A DNA stretch of 64,000 nucleotides from Ephemerocybe angulata (GCA_013368325.1 JAACJK010000169.1:372001-436000), one strand, 5' to 3'. Counted from the first letter of the stretch, positions 24,879-39,380 are shown. Notes: generated by a model from the sequence alone, not told the origin. Numbers and translations: made by a program.

Positions 24879-25747
24879 TCTGGTTTTGAGCTGATGGTTC
24901 GTCGACGGAGGAGGAACTGGTAATGATCCTTTCTTCTATCTTTCCCCTCTTATATAGAAAGGCGACTAGGAAACGAAAAGCTCACGGAGCAAATACCTGA
25001 TGGATGCAGTTACGAAACTCCATGCCCACATGGCGTACTGAGTTGAATAAGACGGCTACATGAGCGCTTCCACTTTACCCGTCTGCTTTAGGCTTTGGGT
25101 ATATTTTAGGGGAGATCTTTGATTTGAATACGCGACACCTATCGCGGGGCACATATCCATGAGCTGATTATTGATATGTTCTGGACGCCATGCGCACACA
25201 TCCAGCATCGCCAAGCACCCCTCACAACCAGTTACCATGTTCGTCCTCTGTATCCATGCACTTCTTGGCCCCAAGGGAGTCTATGTCATCCTCCTCACGG
25301 TACTGTGCGCCTTGTAGACTGACTGACATGCGTCGGGTGGCCGGGGATCTGCCAAGATCTGCCGTTGCATGTGCCATAGATCCCGATATCGGGCATGTCG
25401 ACCGTTTGGGCGCTTATCAACAGACGATCTACTGACCTTGTGGACGGACCTTCTGCATTCCTGATCCGTTTAATGAAGTGCTTCCGTCACCTTTTGTGAC
25501 AGGAGACTCAACCCTCATCTACGATGGGCAGACCGACCAGTACTCGCATCCATCTGCCTGCCATTCCACAACTCTGAACGCGACGAGCAGCCTTCACGAG
25601 CGATGAGAAGCTCCACATGGCAACATGGCTATTCGCAGAAACAAATACGATCGCAGATGAACCGCTCCTCCATCTCCGTCGATTCCTAGAGATGCCAATG
25701 CGGTGAAGCTGCGACTTTGGGGTGAAGGACGGAAAGCCGGATCGAAG
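24879..25747. other. upstream flank of member B, no gene
   Basis: Partly homologous to 15117-15960 (see there). A GGGCGCTTAT motif with extended context (CGGGCATGTCGACC) lies at 25389-25417. No coding exon is seen. Confidence 0.5.
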
Positions 25748-28308
<2,561 letters not shown>

Positions 28309-28848
28309 TTACACCGTTGCGCATTTGAGTACAATTAAATCGTTCGGTTTTGCGTCTTTCAACGTAGGAATGGCGTCACTCTTGAAAGAGCCCGGGTGCA
28401 AGGTGCACTTGACATTAGCTGGGCTGTTCTTGAACAGTTTCGCTTGCACCTTGTCAGCATCCCAATCTTTGGAGACATCCACGAATGTTCGTCCATGCAT
28501 CAGGCCAGGGATTGTGCGGCCGTTGAAAGAACTCCGGATTCTGACCCGGATAGTCTCTTCACGTGCTTCGAGTCCGTCGTCGTGGTCGTCCAGGGCGCGC
28601 TGGTGGGCGTCAGCGGCCGCTCCAAGGAAGGAGCGAAGGGAGTGCTGGAAAGGAACCTCCACGGTGTTGCGTTCCACGAGCAGACTGTCGGTATAGTCTC
28701 GAGCGTCCAGTTCATTGTAGTCCTGAAAGTTACAGCATTAGTGGATCGTGTAGCGGAGTCAGGGAGAAATGCGACGTACCATGTACGCAAATGCGCAAGT
28801 GGAGAGGGAGAGCATTCCCAGGAGAATGGAGGGGATGGTGACTTTCAT
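28309..28848 (-). CDS. secreted ubiquitin-like-fold family, member C
   Basis: Exon 1 28780-28848 (signal peptide MKVTIPSILLGMLSLSTCAFA) and exon 2 28309-28722; the 57-bp intron has GTACGT and CAG ends; 160 aa. The mature chain begins DYNELDARDYTDSL and then has VEVPFQHSLRSFLGAAADAHQRAL. The C-terminal part runs from ETIRVRIRSSF to NDLIVLKCATV. The ordering of strands, a central helix-like stretch (DADKVQAKLFKN) and a closing I-V-L strand again fits a ubiquitin-like fold. A TATA box precedes it. Member D is its nearest relative: both signal peptides share TIP-ILLGMLSLST, and the upstream DNA is shared too. Confidence 0.75.
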
Positions 28849-28903
28849 CTTTGTGATCGAGAGGGCACGTTGGGAGCGATCGTCTAGTTGTGTTTTCGCT
28901 GAC

Positions 28904-28911
28904 CTTTATAG
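28904..28911 (-). promoter_or_regulatory. TATA box of member C
   Basis: CTATAAAG on the minus strand, 56 bp upstream of the ATG. It sits in a block (GGGGCTGGCTCTATAAAG-TCAGCGAAAA) that recurs upstream of member D. Confidence 0.6.
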
Positions 28912-30549
28912 AGCCAGCCCCACCCACATGCTACCCTCCGCGAGTCTAATCTCAGGGGTGATGGAACATTGATTTGTAAATCCACAGGGAAAAACGCCAT
29001 GGTAACCTTTGATCGAGTCAGGATTAGATGGTGGCCATCGGTTAGTTACTTAGCTATAATTAGACCCAGACGCTCTGCATTCTACGGGAGATCCAGGAGA
29101 CAGCCCGAAAAGCAGGTGCCAGCGTTGTAGGTCGAATTCGTATCCATATTTTGTATGAGTTGCCGAGTCGTCGGTGTGAGTGAAGTCGGCGTGTTGACTG
29201 GTTGAGCGTAGCGCGGTCCCGCGGATCGATTTATGTATTTGAATTTCTTAAACGTTCCATCATCCTCGACTCCACGAGGGGTTCTGTCTGCACGGCCGTA
29301 CGGTGTACGATAAATATAAAGTGCATCCCCTTCTCCTCGAAGGTCCATACCATGCGCGCAAACTGGCTCGACTGCTGAAGTGGTGAATAGGGGTGACCCC
29401 TCTTGTTCGCTGCTTTTTGTTTCCTCACATTGGCAAAGGTGGACCGTTCTGAGTCGTTCCTCCAACACAACAACTTGTCGCAATTACGCAGCACATACAT
29501 TGCAATACACTGGTGATACGAGTGGCTGAATTGATGTGTATGAGTCTCGCGAAGGGGCTGAGAATGCCCGTACGTAGTACAGGGTACTCGAGCCATCACT
29601 ATACCACTTTTCGTCTCTTCCTGCACAATACCACAGTTGAGGCATCTGCTCCTGCTGCTAACGCTGAGGGTCCAATGATCATGGACGCTTAGACTCGGGC
29701 GCTCTCCTTCGACGATTCCAGGTCTTGAACGGTTCTTCTTCCTTCTGGGCTTCGTGTTCGGCAAGTTCGCTCTCGTCTCTGTCTCTGATCTGCTCAGCCC
29801 TCTTTGGTCCCCTTTGGCTCGTCTTTTCGTTATGCATAGTTGTCGTTCGTCCGTCTCGCGTCTGGATTGGTCTCGTCGTTATCTGATACCGCTCAATACG
29901 TGCTCAGTTTCAACTTGCTCTCGTGATAGACGTCGTGGAGGGATGCGTGCTCTAGTGTGTACGGCGCGGTGAAACTTGAGGGTGGGATGGAGTAGATAGA
30001 AGAGGTGCACGGTGGAGGATATTGGGCTGGAGCTCGGCTACTGGTTCTGGCATGTGGATCACTTTCGGTCGTTGTGGCTCGTGCTTTCCGCTAGGCTTGG
30101 CGGGACTGTTTCGTTCGGTTTTTGCTTTCGTGAGCCCTGTCGTGGTTTCGATCGTGCTCTTGATACTCGTACTTACTCACCTTTTCTGTTTTGTGTACAT
30201 CGTAACTGAACTCTGGATCCCGCACTCGGTGACATTTGTTCGTTCGTAGGCCACCGTTGGCACTCGGACTCGTGAAGCAGTGTTGTACGTACTCTCATCC
30301 ACCCGAACAAGTTCACCTTACATTGCGCACTGCACTTCGCATAGTTCAAGATTCAGTGTGGATTTAGCTAGCCGAGACCGAGCTGCTGAGTGGATCGCGT
30401 AATAGGCACGGTGCCTTCCTGCTGTGGGTCCGATGAGAACGTTAACGCAGAAGATAAACATTAACCGTTAGACAATATATGAAAGCACTCCGCGTGCGGT
30501 CGGTCGGAACTGCTGGAAGTAAGTAGCCGTTGCTGGGAGGGAACTGGAA
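28912..30549. other. no confident gene; holds one half of a duplication
   Basis: 29680-30420 resembles 27220-27790: shared GGACGCTTAGA-TCGGGC, CTTGATACTCGTACTTACTCA and GTTCACCTTACATT blocks. The minus-strand frame 29231-29764 (177 codons) is long but has no recognisable domain or splice logic. Confidence 0.4.
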
Positions 30550-31054
30550 CTACGGGTGGCAATCGAGGATAATTATCGCGCCGCGGCTGACGCCTTCCAA
30601 CGAAAGAAGCTCAGCATTGTACACAGCGCCGAGGTGGAACTTGCACGTAGCTCCGCGTCTTCCCGGCAGCAGCCACGCTCGAGCTACCTCGGCGGTCCAG
30701 CTTTTGGGAGCTAGCCCGTACATGGACTTTCCTTCCTGCTCTCCTTTGTAAAGAGGGTGGATGACAATGCTGACCTTGTCCTCGTGGCCGGGCAGGGTGC
30801 GCCGGTAGTGGGCATCGGCGGCTTTTTCGAGAAAGGGGCGGGGGGAGGGGTGGAAAGGAACTTCGACGGTGTTGCCGCGTCCGATGAGCGGACTGTTGGA
30901 AGAGTCTCGAGCGTCCAGTTCGTTGTGGTCCTGTGAAGTTGCGATATTGGTCGACGTGGCGGAGTCAGCGCGAGATGCGACATACAAGGTATGCAAATGC
31001 ACTAGTAGATAGGGAGAGCATCCCCAGGAGTATAGTGGGGATGGTTGCTTTCAT
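30550..31054 (-). CDS. secreted ubiquitin-like-fold family, member D
   Basis: Exon 1 30986-31054 (MKATIPTILLGMLSLSTSAFA; a second ATG directly upstream at 31057 would add one Met) and exon 2 30550-30930, with a 55-bp intron; 149 aa. The mature chain starts DHNELDARDSSNS, then VEVPFHPSPRPFLEKAADAHYRRTL. The conserved Leu of SLR is Pro here (SPR). The C-terminal part has VSIVIHPLY, EVARAWLLPG and a closing AIIILDCHP strand. It is shorter than the other members and may be diverging. Function unknown. Confidence 0.7.
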
Positions 31055-31113
31055 CATGTGCAGTTGAGAGTGCGCGTGGGAGAGATCGTCTACTTGGTTG
31101 TATTTTCGCTGAG

Positions 31114-31121
31114 CTTTATAG
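31114..31121 (-). promoter_or_regulatory. TATA box of member D
   Basis: CTATAAAG on the minus strand, 60 bp upstream of the ATG, in the same conserved block as for member C. Confidence 0.6.
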
Positions 31122-33187
31122 AGCCAGCCCCACATGTTACACGAGAACCTGACCCGCGCGATTAATACTCACTGCGGGACTGACCCTACTGCGTATCCTT
31201 TCACTCGCATAGACAGGTGATAAAAACATGTAACTTCCGCCACGGCGGTGGCCTCGCTTCACGAGGGCTTAATCAGAGTTTCGCACGGAAAGCGATATCT
31301 GGAAAACGTCCTATGTCTCCCCGTGCAATAATGGAAGGCTTTCCATGTCCAGTACTCAAATTACCGATCTGAATGTGTTACAATCCATGGGAGGTCGTCG
31401 CGCGCACATTTTCCTCTATGCCCCAGCCTTCAATCAGTCCCAATGATGTATACCCAATCACCCCCATAACGGGAAGGACACATCTCCTGTGCACTGTAAG
31501 TAAGGTCATCTGAGTGATGAAACCGGTCATCGCACTTACCCCACTGTCCACAGCAACACCAATATTCCCTCGACCTCACATAATAACACCTATCCCACGG
31601 CGCTCTCTCCTCACATACCCGCACAGCCGCATGTCCCTGCGCTGTCCAGCCTATCCTTGGATGTTTCGTCCCACCTCTGGTTACGACAAGTCGTGTACCA
31701 GCTTACCCAATAATAAGCGCCAGAAAGCGCGGAGTGGAATCTAAATGGACTGTGAAATACCCCGTAAGCACTCCTGCTCCATCTCATCATTGCCTAACCC
31801 ACCATTATGAAAGAAACTAGCCATTGCCCCTCACCGAAATGAAATCGGGCTGTTTCATCATCACTCGAACCCACCCCTCTGCTTCCGACACAGTAACATC
31901 AGTCCAAAGGGGTGAGCAGGTCCACAATTCGGTAAACGTGTAGCTCCCAGAAAAAACGGTCAAGAAACTGACGCCTCTCTAGTTACCCATCATCGTCGAC
32001 TTGACCTGTGTACTGACGTACATTTCAAAGTACACAATTTGGACTGCATGGCTCAGCGATACGAGCTAGAGGATGGTAATGAAAGAAAGGTTAGTCGCCC
32101 TGACTGTTGTTGAAGAATACTCAGTCACCTCAGATTGTAGCTGCAGATAGAATGTCAACCAATGGAACGGAAGAACGAAACAGCCGAACGGAAGGTGCTC
32201 GATAGGCCGGGCAACTAGGACTTGACTAAGAATCCGAGTCCGAAGAGGACACATCATGGAGAGAACCGACGGGAATGACAGGCGATACAAAAAATTAGAC
32301 TATAGCTATGGACTCTCTATTTTCCCAATTTTTTATTCCTCCGTTATTCATTCAATCTTATCTCAAGCCTGTTTGACCTTTGGGTATCATTGAATACCTG
32401 AAACTAAGGAGGAGTCGGGGACTGGCGCCGCTTCGCGGCGCCGCTAGCGATATGCTACTATATGATATATTATATGTATACAAACAGGGCTGCTGCCTTA
32501 AACGGTCAAAAAGTGATGCAGTTTTTTTATCAGAACTGCATCACCTTACGTACTCTAAAAGAATCTCTATACTGATTAAGCTACGATAGGCAGTGGGCTA
32601 CAATAGGGAGCAACGGCGCTAAAGTACGCTGGGGCCGGCGACTTGCCAAGGTGGGCCACCTTTTCCACGGCGCGCGTAGTATTTACACCTTCAATATGAC
32701 TTCCAAAGCATTAGTGAGCCCGGCAGACCATAAGTGGAGCAGAATCACTTGAGAATCACCAAGCGCCCATGACATACACTGTATGCTACATACAATAATA
32801 TCCCATTTACACACCTATCATTTCCCCTTAACAATTTAACTTGCCTCATGAATACCCAAGTTCGACGCAAGTTGAATTGTCGCCCCACGGGAACCAAGTT
32901 GGCCAAGCGACTTGCATCAACTTGGGTCGAACTTGTGTCCATTTGGCGGAGGCAAGTTGACCCAAGTTGACCAAGTCAACTTGGCCCAAGCGAAATTATA
33001 CACGGTCATCCCGGACCCATCAACATAGATATGGATCCGGCTCGTCTCCTTGAACCGACAAGGGTGATTGGTGCGGTCGATTCGCCAGAGGAGAAGCGCT
33101 CGAGACTTTCCATTTGTACGGGATAATCAAAGAATTTGGAGATTGAATACATTCAGGTAGCATAAGATTACCGCCGCTTAGCGCCGA
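31122..33187. other. intergenic, no gene seen
   Basis: 2 kb, more AT-rich than the neighbourhood. It includes a GC palindrome (GGCGCCGCTTCGCGGCGCC, near 32425) and the CAAGTTG repeat cluster listed separately. A short piece at 33070-33105 (GCGGTCGATTCGCCAGAGGA) is shared with the inverted-repeat arms (near 23310). Confidence 0.45.
32838..32992. repeat. cluster of direct and inverted CAAGTTG repeats
   Basis: At least ten copies of CAAGTTG or its complement CAACTTG, or one-base variants, occur in 155 bp, for example AGTTGACCCAAGTTGACC followed by AAGTCAACTTGG. They can fold back on one another. This could be a MITE core or a protein-binding array. Confidence 0.6.
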
Positions 33188-33831
33188 CTATTTTCGCGTG
33201 GATCCAACCTGAAACCCTATCAGGGGGGGCAGCAGATGGCTGAACAGAACCACACCCATATTTTTCACGTCGCATTGCTTAAGCGTCTGAGTGCCTCTAC
33301 ACATAATCTGGGTCCCGTGCGCAGTGGGAACGCCCGCAGTGTACTGTTCAAGGTCAATCTTCGAATGCAGCAGGATTAGTTCCTTGAAACGTGTGAGCGT
33401 GGTTTCAGGGTCGACGTTCAAGGCGACGAGCTGTGGTGACTGTATGTTCAACTCTTTAGGATGGAAGATCTTCGCAGTCACGGTTATCAGAATCTTCCTC
33501 GGCATGCGTGCTTCGAGGTGCTCGTATTCGCTCATGGAGCGGCGGTGAGCGGTGACAGCTTCGTCGAGGAAGGCTCGGAGCGAGGGTTGGAAGGGAACAT
33601 CGACGGTCTCGCGCGCTGCGAGACCGAAGCCACGCTCCGAGAGGACGTCGTCGATCTGGTGGCGCGCATCGAGCTCGTTATAGTCCTGTCGAATCGGTAT
33701 CAGTACGACACTCCTTATCGTTTCCCGAGGCCCAAGTTACAACATACGTTGTACGAGTACGCAGCGGCGTTGGCGATCAGATATGATGCGCCAAAGAGCA
33801 AGCTGACGAGAGGGGCGAGAGTGAACTTCAT
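33188..33831 (-). CDS. secreted ubiquitin-like-fold family, member E
   Basis: Exon 1 33748-33831 (signal peptide MKFTLAPLVSLLFGASYLIA, then NAAAYSYN) and exon 2 33188-33685, with a 62-bp intron; 193 aa. The mature chain starts DYNELDARHQIDDVLSERG, then VDVPFQPSLRAFLDEAVTAHRRSM. The C-terminal domain is the one that most resembles ubiquitin: ALNVDPETTLTRFKELILLH matches the ubiquitin strand, turn and helix, and IMCRGTQTL---DVKNMGVVLFSHL matches the later strands. The helix-like VPFQ block is followed by LEARMPRKILITV, the first strand. Function unknown. Confidence 0.75.
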
Positions 33832-34892
33832 GGTCAACCGGGGGCCACGTTTGAGTGGATGGCGGTCGAAGAGAGCGGCGGTTGGTTCTGATTTGTTTTC
33901 GATTGAAAAGACCCTGGATTTTATAGGTGCTACGAGCTGTGTGACGGTAGCGGCGTCACGAACCGACCCTTGATTTGGCCGCATGGGCATCATTAAGGTT
34001 CGATGCGTGATGCGCGCTTTTTAAATTGCTTATTTGAATGTACATCGGGCTACCGTGCCAGTGAATGCTAGTGTATTTGAGTCTGAGCTCTGGCGTTATG
34101 AGAGGTAGGTACGAGCAGGAATTCGAGCCAGGTACAGCTGCAATTTTTTCCAAGCGCAGCCGAAGCAAGAATCAGCAGGAATCAGCGCGCCGCACGTTGG
34201 CCACACAGCACCTAATCTAACTGAGATGAGATTGCTAGCTGCCAGGTGCATAAAAGCGTACGTCCATCAAGTTTCAACCGATTCGGTGACCCTGAAATCT
34301 CAAAGCTCGAGTAGAAAGCGATGGAGGCGACAGAGCACTTGCGGCTGAGAAGCGATGAAAAATGCAGCGCACTATCATCTTCACTGCCTCAAAGAGGATT
34401 TTCCCAGACAGTCGCCTTACCTTTTTCAACGTTGGAGGCGTAGAGTGGCTTCGTGGAAGAAATGGTTTCTGAGGGTTTTGCTCTATGCAAAATCCCAGAG
34501 ACCCCTTTTCGTGCCCCGCGAAAGAGTAACATTTTGCCAATGGGCTCTGCCAGATTTCTCCCCTGTTCAGGACCCTCGAACGCCAACAGTGCCAACACCC
34601 ATGGTCGGTCTATCAACCGGGCATGTGACGTGGATCCTGATACATAAGTATCGGGCTTGCCGACCATTTGGGCGCTTATGGACAAAGGATCTATGTAATC
34701 GCTTGTGGAGACCCGAACTTAAGACTTGCGCATAGTGCTTCAAGTCGGGGTTATGAGGTGGGAGCGCGGGCACGCCGAAGGCGTGCGCCAGCGACCACCA
34801 CATATTACAACTACTGGGATATTTTTCAGCGGGCTCTGGAGTCTGCGCCCACTTCAGCCGCGCTGTCGGCGTTGTCCGATTCAGAGCGGAGC
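33832..34892. other. intergenic, no gene seen
   Basis: About 1 kb upstream of both member E (minus) and thymidylate synthase (plus). A TTTATAGG on the complementary strand near 33921 is a likely TATA of member E. The extended GGGCGCTTAT motif (TCGGGCTTGCCGACC...) ends at 34679. Confidence 0.4.
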
Positions 34893-34972
34893 CCCAAAGC
34901 GTGACACCCCGTGCCGTGACCTAACGCGCCTTCCGTCACGCGCAACCCAACGCGTTCCTCTCTTCAACCACG
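34893..34972 (+). promoter_or_regulatory. proximal promoter/5' UTR of thymidylate synthase
   Basis: The 80 bp before the ATG (CCCCAAAGCGTGACACCCCG...TCTTCAACCACG) recur before all four thymidylate synthase 5' fragments (13799, arm 1, arm 2 and 25748). The fragments were therefore copied with their promoter-proximal DNA. Confidence 0.6.
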
Positions 34973-35988
<1,016 letters not shown>

Positions 35989-36297
35989 CGAGTGGGTGTG
36001 ATCTGTATTATCTGTATGTATCTGTACGTCCTCTTTTTCTACCATTTTTATCCTGCTTGCTTTGAATCCTGCGTCGTATGCCCATGCGCTGCTTCTTCGT
36101 CTCTTCGCTCAATCTTTGGACGATGGCACGATGACCAGGGCTCGGCTCGGCGCCCACTTCTCTGCCGACTCTCTCCAGGATCTTCCTCCGTGCGCCATCG
36201 CTCCCTATCCCTCTTCCCGCTTCCGTCGAATCATTCCGCTTCCTTTGAATCCGGCATCGTATGCCATACGCACCTTCTTCGTTCGTCCCTTCGCTCC

Positions 36298-36389
36298 ATG
36301 AGCAGCACTCGCCTCAGCACCGACTTCTCCGACGCCGACATGGCACCATGAGCAGCACTCGCCTCAGCACCGACTTCTCCGACGCCGAC
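36298..36389 (+). repeat. tandem duplication, 50-bp period
   Basis: ATGAGCAGCACTCGCCTCAG and the next 22 bases occur at 36298-36339 and again, identical, at 36348-36389. Confidence 0.9.
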
Positions 36390-37343
36390 TCTTTCCAAGG
36401 ATCCTCCTCGCTCCCTCGCGGTGACATCCTCCTCTCCGGCGATCGTCCTGACTCTCATCATCCCTTTCACCATGCTGAATCGAGTCTGCTCTCTCGGTTC
36501 GCTTCCGTCCCGACTGCTTCGCATCCTAGCGCACTATCCTACTTATTCTCCTGGATGCACGCGCCATATGTCTCTGTTCTCGGTGCTCGTCTTGGTCCTC
36601 GCCCCCCACGCTCTAGATTCTCTCTGCGAAACGCTGTCCTGAAGGTGACAATACTTCAGGGCGTTGTTCACTACGAGTACGGCTTACCGGCTGGAGTGTT
36701 GCTCTCATGACCGGACGCGTTCTACATGCTCGGTCGACGCGAAGCCTCAGTATTAGTGGTGTGCCCTCTCTTCCATGCTTCCTCCGCTCAGTGTTGGTTC
36801 CCATCGATTGTCCGCCAGCTCTGAATCCCAACTCTCATATCGTCGTATCTCCAAATTGCCATCGCCAACTACTATCTCTGTCCTGTGAGCTTCCTTCCTT
36901 ACTCTCGCTGGCGACCTTTTGCACATTATTTCGCACCTCTCGCTCTCATCGACGAGCCACACCTCGGGTACATATACTTCGCACCGAACCCTAGCCTACC
37001 GCGGCGCGCAACGCCTCCGCATGTCGTCTTAGGCGCCCAATGTCCACTGGATATCCTACCTAATCCTGACGTGATTACGTGCAGTAAGCTCGACACGAGT
37101 CTGAGTTCAACGTCGCTCCAACGTTGTTTGTAGTTCAGGTTCACGGCATCCTCGCGCGATGACAAGGGAGTGTGCTTTCTCGGTGTACCTACATCTCGGC
37201 TCCTCTGCATCTTCAACTGCAGTCTGCATGCAGATTCGATTTACATAAGTATGTACCATGTGGCAATTACTATGGGCTACCCAGATTGCGTCTGGGAAGC
37301 GGTCTCATATCAGGGACGAGCTTTCCCTTGCATCGTATATCAC

Positions 37344-37485
37344 GGATTCCTCGACGGATAGAGTGGAATATGTACCATGGTCTGATAGGTTCGCTAACCT
37401 GTTGCTAACCTGCTGGATTCCTCGACGGATAGAGTGGAATATGTACCATGGTCTGATAGGTTCGCTAACCTGTTGCTAACCTGCT
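37344..37485 (+). repeat. tandem duplication, 71-bp period
   Basis: Two adjacent, identical units (37344-37414 and 37415-37485) starting GGATTCCTCGACGGATAGAG. Each contains a short CTAACCTG double repeat. Confidence 0.9.
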
Positions 37486-37705
37486 CCACCTCCACATGTG
37501 CACCTCAGGGTACGATTTATCCGAGTCGATGTCGGATGCTATTCTCGATAAACATATATTAGGAACGCTTGTGGATCGATCGTCCCTTCAGTGCCTGGTG
37601 CATCCCCAACAAATCAAAGGTATCTGCCGCTGCCTTCACCGTCGTCGGACTGCCGGTCACTGACTCTGCTCCGACCCATAGGCTGGCCCTATACCCCGCT
37701 CCAAC

Positions 37706-38305
37706 ATGCGTTTCATTTCGTCCTCCGCTCTCACTATCCTGAGCACCATCGTCCTCAGTGTCTCGGTTCACGCCGCACCGGTACGTCAACTCCAGAACTC
37801 AAATCCTCCTCACTTGTTATGACACTTACAATCGCTCGCACTCCAGATGCCAGGCGTTGATAACTCTCCCTCCCTGCTCGCGTCTCGGGAGCCAGCGTCC
37901 CACCACACAGCGACCCTGCATCAATACACCGCGCGCGACTTCTCCGATGTCGACCTCGTCCTCGAGCTCATCGAGCGCGGGAACCCAGTCGATTGGGTCA
38001 CCACAAAAGTCATGCGCGTCGTCGACAAGATCATCCCACCCAAATTCCCATCTTACGATTACCAAGTGAAACACGGTCTGCTACCCAAGATCACTCCCGT
38101 TCAACACGCTCCTGCTCCCAAACCCCAACCCCCCAAGGTGATTAAAGGATGTGAAAACTTCAAGCCAATTGAGTATCCGGGCTTTGTAAACAACAAGTAC
38201 TGCCCCGGGCAACCGGACTGGTGGGATGTGAGTCGTTTTGGGCCAATGAAGTTTAAGAAAGATATCCCAGGTTGCGTTCCTACCACGATGACCTGTTGGA
38301 AATAA
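37706..38305 (+). CDS. small secreted protein, four cysteines
   Basis: Exon 1 37706-37780 encodes a signal peptide (MRFISSSALTILSTIVLSVS, cleavage near VHAAP). Exon 2 is 37847-38305, with a 66-bp intron; 177 aa in all. The mature protein has an acidic N-terminal stretch (DFSDVDLVLELIERG), a proline-rich middle (PAPKPQPPK) and a C-terminal part with four Cys (GCENF, KYCPGQ, PGCVP, TCWK) suitable for two disulphides. Unrecognised; effector-like small secreted proteins often look like this. It shares the signal-peptide exon plus single-intron plan with the nearby ubiquitin-like-fold family but not its motifs. Confidence 0.7.
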
Positions 38306-38586
38306 TCAGATTGTCACATTGTCGTTGGCTTGGTTGATTGCGAATGTATCATACGTCAGACTCGCTACTACATGGTATACCCAGCTCCGGATCCACCTGG
38401 AAATGAGACGTACAAGCCAAGACTGCCCCCCAGTGCTGGTGAGTGAATGAAGGGCATGTATATGGGACACTAAACCCGCGCCGCTGAAGCGGAGCGGAAT
38501 ATATTCAAACTCCGCCGCCATCAACAACTTTGGGCGCTGTTTGGCCATGGGCGCTGTTCTTGTCGTCTCCCACCATGCCTCCTCAA
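38306..38586. other. no gene seen
   Basis: The 3' flank of the secreted protein gene; the minus-strand frame crossing it is a product of the adjacent minisatellite. Confidence 0.4.
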
Positions 38587-38802
38587 CGTTCGCCGCAGGC
38601 GGGTTAGTGTTTTCGCCGTAGGCGGTAGGGTGCGCACTACCGGTGTTTTCGCCGCAGGCGGCAGGGTGCTCACTACCGGTGTTTTCGCCGCAGGCGGCAG
38701 GGTGCTCACTACCGGTATTTTCGCCGCAGGCGGCAGGGTGCACATTAACGGTGTTTTCGCCGCAGGCGCGGGGTATGCGGTGTTTTGCCGCAGGCGGGGG
38801 TG
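38587..38802 (+). repeat. minisatellite 1, unit about 36 bp
   Basis: Four to five units of TTTTCGCCGCAGGCGGCAGG-GTG-TCACTACCGGTG with small variations. The period is a multiple of three, so long open frames exist on both strands (FAAGGRVLTTGV on plus, PAACGENTGSEH on minus). They look like repeat artefacts rather than genes. Confidence 0.9.
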
Positions 38803-39095
38803 GGGGATTGGTGCTGTTTGCGCCCAACGGGCGGGCTGTGGCTGGCTGTGGGCTGGTTTGGTGACCTGGTCATCATGTTCGGGCGAGAGGTTGTTTGGGT
38901 GCGGCGCGCTGGGTTGTTTTGGGGTTGTTGCTGGGGCTTAGGTGCGTTTCAATATCCATCCTGGGTTGTGATTGTTCTGTCGATGTTCTAGGGAAGCGTG
39001 TGTTTGCGGCGCCGGCCGCGACGGCTGGGGCTCTGCCCCCGTCCCCGCCAGGGGGACCTTGTCCCCCTTGGACCCCCTGCGCCTCCGGCAGCCCT

Positions 39096-39380
39096 GCGGG
39101 GCCTTTTCGCCTCCGGCTGGGTGCTTCGCCTCCGGCTGGGTGCTTCGCCTCCGGCTGGGTGTTTCGCCTCCGGCTGGGGTTTTCGCCTCCGGCTGGGTGC
39201 TTCGCCTCCGGCTGGGTGTTTCGCCTCCGGCTGGGTGTTTCGCCTCCGGCTGGGGTTTTCGCCTCCGGCTGGGGGCGTCTGCGACGCAGGCCTCCGGCGG
39301 TGCCTCCGGCAGGGGTTTTCGCCTCCGGCTGGGTGCGTCTTCGACGCGTGCCTCCGGCGGTGCCTGCGGCAGGCTTTGTC
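39096..39380 (+). repeat. minisatellite 2, unit about 18 bp
   Basis: About twelve copies of TTCGCCTCCGGCTGGGTG or close variants. The period of 18-19 bp yields long spurious frames (QPEAKTPAGGE on minus, RLRLGASPPAG on plus). It lies immediately beyond the MULE gene's 3' end and may mark that transposon's terminus. Confidence 0.9.

Larger units (their letters stand above)
35989..37705. other. no confident gene; degenerate repeats
   Basis: 1.7 kb downstream of thymidylate synthase. It holds the 3' UTR, a diverged internal duplication (36060-36120 resembles 36240-36300), and two exact tandem duplications listed separately. Frames are short and unrecognised. Confidence 0.45.

Noticed and set aside
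29231..29764. 177-codon minus-strand frame
   Set aside because: No recognisable motif, signal peptide or splice pattern, and part of it lies in a diverged duplicated segment.
38587..39380. A CRISPR-like array
   Set aside because: The units are contiguous tandem repeats without unique spacers, in a fungal genome.
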